From: an uncultured Bacilli bacterium
GTDB lineage: Bacteria; Bacillota_I; Bacilli_A; RF39; UBA660
DNA length: 18,215 nucleotides
Assembly: GCA_947630885.1 (NCBI GenBank)
Contig: CANRJI010000009.1
Coordinates: 1 to 18,215 of the forward strand
Direction of reading: 5' to 3'
The notes below the pieces were generated by a model. It was not told where the DNA came from. It was given only the letters and a program-made list of their open reading frames with translations, and made no database searches. The translations under genes and the position numbers were made by a program. This document shows positions 1-6,199 of this stretch, in pieces. The first letter of the stretch is position 1, and each line of letters begins with the position of its first letter.

Positions 1-12
1 TTTCTTTGGGGT

Positions 13-34
13 AAGGGGAAGTCTGCCCTTTTTT
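13..34 (+). terminator. Possible rho-independent terminator on the plus strand
   Basis: A short stem, AAGGG (13-17) with CCCTT (26-30), has an 8-nt loop and runs into a T tract (29-34). Read on the plus strand this is the shape of an intrinsic terminator for a gene entering from the left of the window and converging on spoIIP. The stem is only 5 bp, and no plus-strand gene is visible to confirm it. Confidence 0.35.
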
Positions 35-73
35 ACCTATTCTTATAAAATGAATTTTGTTTTTGTTTTCAGA

Positions 74-1084
74 CTATTCCCCCTTAATATAAAAATATAA
101 AACATTTGATAAAGCCTCAATCGTATTCAAAACCTCATCAATATTATTTCCTGTACTTCCAACTTCAATAAGAATCGATTTACTACTTATATCCTGATTA
201 TATACCCCATTTACTCCTGCTCCCTCTTTTTTATATATTCCTCTCGATAAACCAGGATAATATTTATTACAAAGATTATTAATTTCTGACATTGTTTTTT
301 CATTTTCAGCATAATTACTATTTTCTAATCCCAACACAAAAAGTATTCTTGCATAACTTTTACCATTTATATCAGCAGTTGTAATACTTTTACTCACCGA
401 ATCACGATGTAAATCAACAAAATATTCTAAAGTCGAATATTTATTTTTTTTATCCAGTATAAATATTCTTGAAGCATTGTAAGCCTGCGAATAATCCCAA
501 CCATTCAAATTCAAAAATTCTGTCATATTTGTACTTTCAACAATTGTCGATAATCCCCTATTATTAAGTTTTTCCCTAAGTAAATAAGATGCCATTAAAA
601 CATTTGGAGTAATTCCATATATATCTAAATTCTGACTATCATAATTTTCTAATTGATGTGAATTATATATATAAATAATCGGTTTTTCCATATCGACAGG
701 ATTAGGATCTTCAATATATGAACTAACTTTCTTTAGTTCCTCTAAATTACTATAGTCATCATTATGAGTAACTTCTAAAACCTTTTCTTCATTACCATAC
801 ATAAATATTCCATTATCGAGAATCGTCGTAGGTCTTGTAATATCAATATTAAATAAAAATTTAGTACTGCCATTCACAAAATTAACTAGTTTATAATCTC
901 CTATCAAATGACTATTACCACCTTTAAGTAAAAAATTAATAAAATTCGTATTATTAATTTCCTTACTATTTCTAAGTGAATAATAAAAAGTTATCGAAAA
1001 AACAAAATAAATAAATATTATATATAGAAAAGATTTTTTAATCCCCTTTTTAACATTATTTTTAAGTTTCATCTTCTTTATCAT
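74..1084 (-). CDS. spoIIP: Stage II sporulation protein P (SpoIIP), peptidoglycan amidase/endopeptidase
   Basis: The 336-residue protein has one membrane segment near the N terminus (about 17-37) and an extracytoplasmic SpoIIP domain. Family motifs are visible in order: I-Y-N-S-H-x-x-E-N-Y (His143, Glu146), D-L-H-R-D-S (His226) and L-I-E-V-G-S-T-G-N-N-I-D-E (Glu307). In the family these His and Glu residues belong to the zinc site that cuts septal peptidoglycan during engulfment, in the SpoIIDMP complex. The ATG at 1084 is chosen because GGTGAT lies just upstream. The gene is preceded by a terminator and a candidate sporulation-type promoter, so it is probably transcribed apart from rsmE. SpoIID and SpoIIM are not in the window. 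The family call is firm; that the organism actually sporulates is inferred. Confidence 0.9.
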   Translation of the reverse strand: MIKKMKLKNNVKKGIKKSFLYIIFIYFVFSITFYYSLRNSKEINNTNFINFLLKGGNSHLIGDYKLVNFVNGSTKFLFNIDITRPTTILDNGIFMYGNEEKVLEVTHNDDYSNLEELKKVSSYIEDPNPVDMEKPIIYIYNSHQLENYDSQNLDIYGITPNVLMASYLLREKLNNRGLSTIVESTNMTEFLNLNGWDYSQAYNASRIFILDKKNKYSTLEYFVDLHRDSVSKSITTADINGKSYARILFVLGLENSNYAENEKTMSEINNLCNKYYPGLSRGIYKKEGAGVNGVYNQDISSKSILIEVGSTGNNIDEVLNTIEALSNVLYFYIKGE

Positions 1085-1099
1085 ATTATCACCACTACT

Positions 1100-1127
1100 A
1101 TTATATAGTGATAATTCCTAAATATAT
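1100..1127 (-). promoter_or_regulatory. Candidate sigma-E-like promoter of spoIIP
   Basis: On the minus strand ATATATT (1127-1121), a 13-nt spacer and TATATAAT (1107-1100) resemble the sigma-E pattern (ATATT-type -35, CATACAAT-type -10). A TATAAT is contained here, but the hexamer 17 nt upstream (CATATA) is a poor sigma-A -35. Known spoIIP genes of Bacillus are mother-cell expressed, which fits. Short motif match only. Confidence 0.4.
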
Positions 1128-1131
1128 GTCG

Positions 1132-1155
1132 AAAAAAAAGCATATCACTATGCTT
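1132..1155 (-). terminator. Rho-independent terminator after the 1154-1807 gene
   Basis: A perfect 7-bp stem, AAGCATA/TATGCTT (1138-1144 with 1149-1155), has a 4-nt loop and is followed on the minus strand by eight Ts (1139-1132). The TAA stop of the upstream gene (1156-1154) overlaps the base of the stem. It should separate that gene from spoIIP. Confidence 0.85.
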
Positions 1156-1807
1156 ATTTCAAATCTGATCTAAGAGACTTAAGTTCATCAATAAACTCAT
1201 TTGTCTCCCCTTCTTCCGTTATATTATATATCTTATCTCTCGTTTTAAGTAGTTCTTGACAACTTATAATAGCCTCTTCCTCTTGTTTCCTTTCATAATC
1301 CGTAAGTTCAATATTTGATGATTGATATTCATTTTGTATCTTATTTACAATATCATCACTTAAATTATTATCAACATCATCATCTAGATTAACTTCTAAC
1401 TGTAAAGGATTTTTATCAAAAACATTACTAGTTTCCCTTTCAATATGGATTGGTGAAGTTTGCATTCTCGTATTCATTTCTCTTAAGACATTTTTACTGT
1501 AAGGACCTTTTGGTTCTTCTTTTACTTCTTCTTTTGGAAGTTCTTCTTCCTTTTTTTCTTCTACCACATTTACTGTTTCTTCTTGTACTTGCAAAGGAAT
1601 TACTTCACTATTACTTTCGCTAACAGTAGCATCATTTTTCTGATAGCGTTCTTCTTTAAGTAACTTCATCAAATTATTATTTTTAACAAGTAATACAACA
1701 CATAAAAAGATTAAAAAACAGAATAAAAAAACACATATCCAAAAGAAAAATAAACCATCCGCTGACAAATCATTATAAAAATCGATAAATAAATTTAAAC
1801 TATTCAT
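1154..1807 (-). CDS. Single-pass membrane protein with acidic cytoplasmic region, function unknown
   Basis: I do not recognise this 217-residue protein as a named family. It has one hydrophobic segment (about residues 18-42), then a basic stretch, a Glu/Lys-rich low-complexity linker (about 75-105), and a more ordered C-terminal part that includes E-L-T-D-Y-E-R-K-Q-E-E-E-A-I-I-S. The topology suggests a small outside N terminus and a large cytoplasmic tail, perhaps for protein-protein contacts. The ATG at 1807 is preferred over an in-frame GTG at 1816 because GAGGTGA sits 5 nt upstream of the ATG, and that site includes the rsmE stop codon. The gene is therefore translationally coupled to rsmE and probably co-transcribed with it. 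There is nothing to tie it to polysaccharide synthesis. Confidence 0.75.
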   Translation of the reverse strand: MNSLNLFIDFYNDLSADGLFFFWICVFLFCFLIFLCVVLLVKNNNLMKLLKEERYQKNDATVSESNSEVIPLQVQEETVNVVEEKKEEELPKEEVKEEPKGPYSKNVLREMNTRMQTSPIHIERETSNVFDKNPLQLEVNLDDDVDNNLSDDIVNKIQNEYQSSNIELTDYERKQEEEAIISCQELLKTRDKIYNITEEGETNEFIDELKSLRSDLK

Positions 1808-1812
1808 GGTTT

Positions 1813-1819
1813 TCACCTC
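1813..1819 (-). promoter_or_regulatory. Ribosome binding site overlapping the rsmE stop
   Basis: GAGGTGA on the minus strand lies 5 nt before ATG 1807, and its last three bases are the TGA stop of rsmE. This decides the start of the downstream membrane protein gene and implies coupled translation. Confidence 0.75.
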
Positions 1820-2520
1820 ATACTACTGTAAAAATTAAATATTGACGCTACATATATTACTGCCGTCTCCACCCTAAATATTAAATTACCAAATGAAACT
1901 GAGTCATATCCTAAACTATTTAATAGTTCTTCTTCCCCGTCGCTAATACCGCCTTCGGGGCCTATTACCACTATAATTTTAGCACAATTATTTATCTTTT
2001 GTAAATAGTAATTAAACATTTTATTTTTTTCTTTTGTCGATGCTACTAACTTGTAATCAGCATCGATATTTGCTAAATCTTTTATCCCCATCATATCTTC
2101 AATAATTGGAATATTTGTTCTCTTCGATTGTTCACTTGCTTCCTTACAAATCATTTCCCAACGTTCTTTTTTCTTCTTAAATTTATCTTTATCTAATTTA
2201 ACAATACTTCTTTCCATTGTAACTGGAATAATTTTATTTACCCCAAGTTCCGTTAATTTTTGTAAAATCAAATCCATCTTCTGTTCCTTAACAAGTCCAA
2301 TTGCTATTGTTACATCTAAAAAAAGATTATTTTGCTCTTCTTTTTCTTCCTTAATGCTTAAAGTTAAAGGATCAATTTTATCAATAGAACAAATATACAA
2401 AGTATTGTTCCAAACAACCTCTACTAAATCTCCCATTTTCATTCTCATAACATTTTTAATATGATGTATATCACTATCTCTAAGATTCAATTTATTATCT
2501 TTAGCAAAATATCTCTGCAC
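1813..2520 (-). CDS. rsmE: 16S rRNA (uracil(1498)-N(3))-methyltransferase RsmE
   Basis: The 235-residue protein has the normal RsmE length and plan: an N-terminal PUA-like RNA-binding part starting M-Q-R-Y-F (about 1-65) and a C-terminal SPOUT methyltransferase domain. Visible signatures are K-M-D-L-I-L-Q-K-L-T-E-L-G (81-93), E-A-S-E-Q-S-K-R (127-134), the SAM-binding knot loop V-I-G-P-E-G-G (185-191) and F-R-V-E-T-A (215-220). It methylates U1498 of 16S rRNA in the 30S subunit. The start is GTG at 2520, preceded by a GGATGTGA site; the family's usual first residues follow directly. A promoter lies immediately upstream and the membrane protein gene is coupled downstream. In many Bacillota rsmE follows dnaJ and prmA; here a polysaccharide locus lies between dnaJ and rsmE, and prmA is not seen. 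Confidence 0.95.
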   Translation of the reverse strand: MQRYFAKDNKLNLRDSDIHHIKNVMRMKMGDLVEVVWNNTLYICSIDKIDPLTLSIKEEKEEQNNLFLDVTIAIGLVKEQKMDLILQKLTELGVNKIIPVTMERSIVKLDKDKFKKKKERWEMICKEASEQSKRTNIPIIEDMMGIKDLANIDADYKLVASTKEKNKMFNYYLQKINNCAKIIVVIGPEGGISDGEEELLNSLGYDSVSFGNLIFRVETAVIYVASIFNFYSSMR

Positions 2521-2538
2521 TTTATCACATCCAAGAAA

Positions 2539-2567
2539 ATTGTATCAAAATTATCTATAAATAACAA
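2539..2567 (-). promoter_or_regulatory. Sigma-A-type promoter of rsmE
   Basis: On the minus strand TTGTTA (2567-2562), a 17-nt spacer and TACAAT (2544-2539) form a good sigma-A promoter, with an extended -10 TG one base before the hexamer. Transcription should begin near 2532, giving a very short leader of about 12 nt before the GTG start. Confidence 0.75.
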
Positions 2568-2577
2568 GATATTTCAT

Positions 2578-2603
2578 CAAAAAAAGACGATTTATATCGC
2601 CTT
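2578..2603 (-). terminator. Rho-independent terminator after the LCP gene
   Basis: Minus-strand stem AAGGCGAT/ATCGTCTT (8 pairs including one G-U; 2603-2596 with 2591-2584), loop ATAA, followed by a T tract down to 2579. It closes the polysaccharide/LCP transcription block before the rsmE promoter. Confidence 0.88.
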
Positions 2604-2608
2604 TCAAA

Positions 2609-4099
2609 TTAATTAATTTTTTCATTTTTTAACATTTTACCTATCAATGTTTTAGCATTAGTAATCGTATCTTCATAAGGTATCATTATCCACAAATCTT
2701 GTCCTGGATAAGAATATGTTTCTCCTGATGATCCATAACCATCTAATTGAATTGACTTAATCGTATAACTACCCAAATCACCAACTTCATACTTAATAAA
2801 TTCTGATACATCATTCATATCCATATTTGTCGCAAATTTACCATTTAAAACATCAATAATATTATTATATTCCGTAATAATAGTCGTACCACTCGTAAGC
2901 TTCTTAAATATAGCGGTTATAATATCTTGTTGGTTGCGGCCCCTATGCCTATCGCCATCTTCATAAGATTTTCTTTCTCTAGCATAAGCAAGCGCACATT
3001 TGCCATTTAATGTATTTATTCCTTTTCTAACATTACATCCATCAAGATATAAATACCTATCAGAGTTTATTTCTACACCACCAACTTCATCAACTAGTTC
3101 AACAACTGTCGTAAAATTAACTTTTACATAATAGTTAATATCAATATCTAATATATCTTCAATCGTTTGAACAGCCATATTAATACCATAATAACTAGCA
3201 TGTGTAAGTTTATCTTTAGGTCCCGTTGTTCCGTGTAATTGAACATAGTAATCTCTCGGAATTGAAGTAAGTAATATCTCATTCGTATTAGGATTAACCG
3301 TTGCTACAATATTAACATCGTTACGCGAAGTAATATTAATATCACCATAAGTATCAATACCACTAATTAAAACACTAAACGGCGTATTCTTCATCGTTAC
3401 TTTTTTGGTAATATCTTCTATTTCACTTGAAATAGATATCGTTTCAAGAACTCGAATCTTTGAAGAAAACTCTTCATCATCTTCTTCATATCTATTTAAA
3501 ACAATATCACTTACGATAATAGCGTCAACATCACCATTTATAAGTTTATCTTTCATTTTAATTAAATCATTTTCAATACTATAATCAAGATCCATCTTAA
3601 TACTATCTAAAACTTTCTTATCCGTATTGAAGTAATAAGAAACACTATGACCATCTAAATCAGATGTTTCCTTATATTTCGATGAACTAAGTACAACAAT
3701 ATAATAATTAGATACTTCTTTACTTATCATCATAATATTATCAAATAAATTTAACGTTTTATTAAGCGAATAAATACCGTAAGAATAGCAACCTATTAAT
3801 ATTATAGTAATTAATAAAAAGACATATTTTAAAAACCTAAAGAGTTTATTTTTAAATCTAAGTAACAAAAAGAAATCAATAACAAATGTAATAATACCAA
3901 GAATTACAAATACTATCGTAAAATAAACATCAGGTAAAATATTAAGCATCTTTAAAAATACAATTAACGTTATCGTTAAAATAGTAAATAAAAGACCCGT
4001 TACTAAACATATTATATTTCTTATTTTCCTTCTCTTTCTTCTTTTCGAAATATTACTCTTTGAATTTGTATTACTTGCTACCTTTTTTTTCTTAGCCAT
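2609..4099 (-). CDS. LytR-CpsA-Psr (LCP) family glycopolymer-peptidoglycan ligase
   Basis: This 496-residue protein has a Lys/Arg-rich cytoplasmic start (1-27), three membrane segments (about 28-50, 56-80, 90-112), an extracellular accessory region (about 115-230) and an LCP domain (about 238-405). LCP signature residues are visible: S-R-N-D (258-261), S-I-P-R-D-Y-Y-V (279-286) and the Arg-rich block Y-A-R-E-R-K...D-R-H-R-G-R-N-Q-Q-D (372-391). In the family these bind the pyrophosphate of undecaprenyl-linked polymers for transfer to the cell wall. Three helices plus an accessory domain match the CpsA/Cps2A type rather than the one-helix LytR type. Cys355 and Cys368 might form a disulfide. 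The ATG at 4099 follows an AGGGTGAT site. It has its own promoter and terminator. Its natural substrate is inferred to be the polymer of the adjacent locus. Confidence 0.92.
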   Translation of the reverse strand: MAKKKKVASNTNSKSNISKRRKRRKIRNIICLVTGLLFTILTITLIVFLKMLNILPDVYFTIVFVILGIITFVIDFFLLLRFKNKLFRFLKYVFLLITIILIGCYSYGIYSLNKTLNLFDNIMMISKEVSNYYIVVLSSSKYKETSDLDGHSVSYYFNTDKKVLDSIKMDLDYSIENDLIKMKDKLINGDVDAIIVSDIVLNRYEEDDEEFSSKIRVLETISISSEIEDITKKVTMKNTPFSVLISGIDTYGDINITSRNDVNIVATVNPNTNEILLTSIPRDYYVQLHGTTGPKDKLTHASYYGINMAVQTIEDILDIDINYYVKVNFTTVVELVDEVGGVEINSDRYLYLDGCNVRKGINTLNGKCALAYARERKSYEDGDRHRGRNQQDIITAIFKKLTSGTTIITEYNNIIDVLNGKFATNMDMNDVSEFIKYEVGDLGSYTIKSIQLDGYGSSGETYSYPGQDLWIMIPYEDTITNAKTLIGKMLKNEKIN

Positions 4100-4195
4100 T
4101 CATATCACCCTACTTACTTAAATTATTTCCCTTTTTATTTTTTTTACACTAAAATCACTTTAAAAACAATCTAATTTTTCTTATTTTCCATATCA

Positions 4196-4204
4196 ATTAT
4201 AACA
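4196..4204 (-). promoter_or_regulatory. Extended -10 promoter of the LCP gene
   Basis: Minus-strand TGTTATAAT (4204-4196) is a perfect extended -10 element. The hexamer 17 nt upstream (TGGTAC) is a poor -35, which extended -10 promoters tolerate. The start would be near 4189, leaving a leader of about 90 nt. No clear terminator separates it from the VanZ gene upstream, so readthrough is possible. Confidence 0.6.
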
Positions 4205-4236
4205 TATAACTTGAATAAGTACCATATCTTTCATAC

Positions 4237-4650
4237 TCAATTAATTATATGCTTTTTCTTAAATATATAAAATAAAGTTATTGCCATTAAACTTCCAACT
4301 GTATCAATTAAAACATCTGTTACTTGTCCGCTTCTACCATAAACAAATAACTGATGTATTTCATCACTCGCAGCATATAATAAGCATATAATAATACCTA
4401 AATATAATCTTTTATTATGCACTCTTAACATATTTGAAACAAGATACCCCAAAATAAAATACTCAGTTAAATGTGCTAATTTTCGAATTATAAAACTAAT
4501 TGTTTCCGTATTACTAATATTAAAAAGATTAGCAATGAAATTAACAATTAAGCTGCTTTGCTCACCTGATACTTTCGCATTAAAAGATGACATTATAAAT
4601 ATTACTATCATCCACAAGATTACCAATAATATACTCACCCTTTTTTTCAT
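4237..4650 (-). CDS. VanZ-family membrane protein
   Basis: This 137-residue protein is close to the length of a minimal VanZ domain. It has about four membrane segments and the family's conserved blocks: W-M-I-V-I-F-I-M-S-S near the start, R-K-L-A-H-L-T-E-Y-F-I-L-G in the second helix, and S-D-E-I-H-Q-L-F...G-R-S-G-Q-V-T-D-V-L-I-D-T-V-G in the third and fourth. VanZ relatives are linked to teicoplanin resistance in enterococci, but most are uncharacterised membrane proteins often found near cell-envelope genes. It is the last gene of the polysaccharide run, 37 bp after wzx. The Shine-Dalgarno site before ATG 4650 is weak. Antibiotic resistance should not be assumed. Confidence 0.85.
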   Translation of the reverse strand: MKKRVSILLVILWMIVIFIMSSFNAKVSGEQSSLIVNFIANLFNISNTETISFIIRKLAHLTEYFILGYLVSNMLRVHNKRLYLGIIICLLYAASDEIHQLFVYGRSGQVTDVLIDTVGSLMAITLFYIFKKKHIIN

Positions 4651-4687
4651 TTTTTATCAATCTTCCTTTTTCATTTAACCAATATCA

Positions 4688-6199
4688 TTATTTAATAATC
4701 TTTAACACTACCGTTTTTACTTCTTTAAGCAAATTAATCTTAATTAAAAAGAATGCTATAATATTAACTATTACAGAAACCAAAACTGTTATTACTGTTT
4801 TAATTATAAACGAAATCCAACTAATATCTAAAGATAAAAACTTAAATATTGTCATCGATAGCAAAATACTAACAATCGTCGATAATGAAGATAAAATAAT
4901 AAATTTTACAGCCTTAATATCACGACATTTAAATACCCTTTTATCAATAAGTAATAAATTACACGGAATATAAATAAAATATAAACTAATAATCGTAGCA
5001 ATTAAAACTCCTGATATTCCAAAAGGCACCACCAAGATAAAAGACAATATCAAATTGAGCATTGCTTGAATAATTACAAATTTCTTAGATTCTTTATAAA
5101 GACCAAAAGCACTTCTAATTGATTCATATATAGGCATAAACATTTTAGAAAATAAAATAAGTGAAAATAATATTACACATAAACTATTTAAAGTATAAAT
5201 AGAACCAATTTGAAGAGTAACAAAATGACTTGCCATAACATAGAAAGTACTTGTTACAATAGATGCAAAAGCAAATATCAAAATCGATATTCGAACAAAT
5301 ACCTCTACCATATTTTTATCATTATTAGCATTCTTTAAACCAAAAATAACTCTAATATTTAAAGCAAACTTGTCAATAATTGTTGAAACATACGATATTA
5401 AAGCATAATAAGCATTATATTGCGTTACATAATTTAGACCTGATGAAATAGAAAGAACAATACTATCTGATGCATTATACACTAATGTACTTACTTGATG
5501 TACCATTACATCTTTTGTCATGCTATTTGCTTCGTAAGATGGCTTAATATCTTTTCTAAGTACTTCTTTATAATTCTTCTTTAATATAAAATTATAAATC
5601 GTATTTGTAATCAAGATAATGATAATACCTACCGATAGAGCAAGTTCAATTCGAACTTTAAAGACTTTCATAAGAATTATCTCTAAAATAACAATCGCTA
5701 TCTTTTCAGCTGTATCGACAATATCCATTATATTTCTTTTTTCAATTGCCATCAAGAAATTCTTTTTCGAAACATATAAGAAATAAGGTAATACAAAACG
5801 AATACCCAAAATAATTAAAATAATAATTAATTGCAAATATGATACATTTTCTTTATTAATAAATAAAGGATAAACAACCGCGATTACAACCATTACAATA
5901 GACATTTTAACAGCAATTTTTTGTAAAGAATTCGTAAGTCCTCTAAAAATTGATGCAACTTTTTTTCTCTCGTTTTTAACTACTGGTTTATAAAACTTTA
6001 AAACGTATGCTCCACATATGCCACTTTCTAGCAATACTAAATAAGAAAAAAGTTGGTTAGATAATTGCATTATACCATTTATTTCTGAACCATATGAAGA
6101 TACTATAACTGCTGTTCTTGCAAAAGTTAATATGCCAAGTACAACCATCGCTAAAATATTTATAATTGTATTTAAAAATGTTTTTTTAGTCCTGTTCAT
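4688..6199 (-). CDS. Wzx-type polysaccharide flippase (MOP superfamily)
   Basis: The 503-residue protein is almost wholly hydrophobic, with about 12-14 membrane segments, the length and profile of lipid-linked oligosaccharide flippases of the MOP/MATE superfamily. The start M-N-R-T-K-K-T-F-L-N-T-I and the early A-R-T-A-V-I-V-S-S-Y-G-S-E-I-N-G-I stretch are typical of Gram-positive Wzx proteins. It should move the undecaprenyl-pyrophosphate-linked repeat unit from the inner to the outer face of the membrane. The ATG at 6199 follows an AGAGGTGA site, and the gene overlaps the end of the polymerase fusion gene by 14 bp, so the two are coupled. Specificity cannot be predicted from sequence. Confidence 0.88.
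   Translation of the reverse strand: MNRTKKTFLNTIINILAMVVLGILTFARTAVIVSSYGSEINGIMQLSNQLFSYLVLLESGICGAYVLKFYKPVVKNERKKVASIFRGLTNSLQKIAVKMSIVMVVIAVVYPLFINKENVSYLQLIIILIILGIRFVLPYFLYVSKKNFLMAIEKRNIMDIVDTAEKIAIVILEIILMKVFKVRIELALSVGIIIILITNTIYNFILKKNYKEVLRKDIKPSYEANSMTKDVMVHQVSTLVYNASDSIVLSISSGLNYVTQYNAYYALISYVSTIIDKFALNIRVIFGLKNANNDKNMVEVFVRISILIFAFASIVTSTFYVMASHFVTLQIGSIYTLNSLCVILFSLILFSKMFMPIYESIRSAFGLYKESKKFVIIQAMLNLILSFILVVPFGISGVLIATIISLYFIYIPCNLLLIDKRVFKCRDIKAVKFIILSSLSTIVSILLSMTIFKFLSLDISWISFIIKTVITVLVSVIVNIIAFFLIKINLLKEVKTVVLKIIK

Noticed and set aside
4237..4650. VanZ as a teicoplanin-resistance gene
   Set aside because: No vanA/B/H/X-type genes are near, and VanZ-family proteins are widespread with mostly unknown roles, so resistance is not supported.
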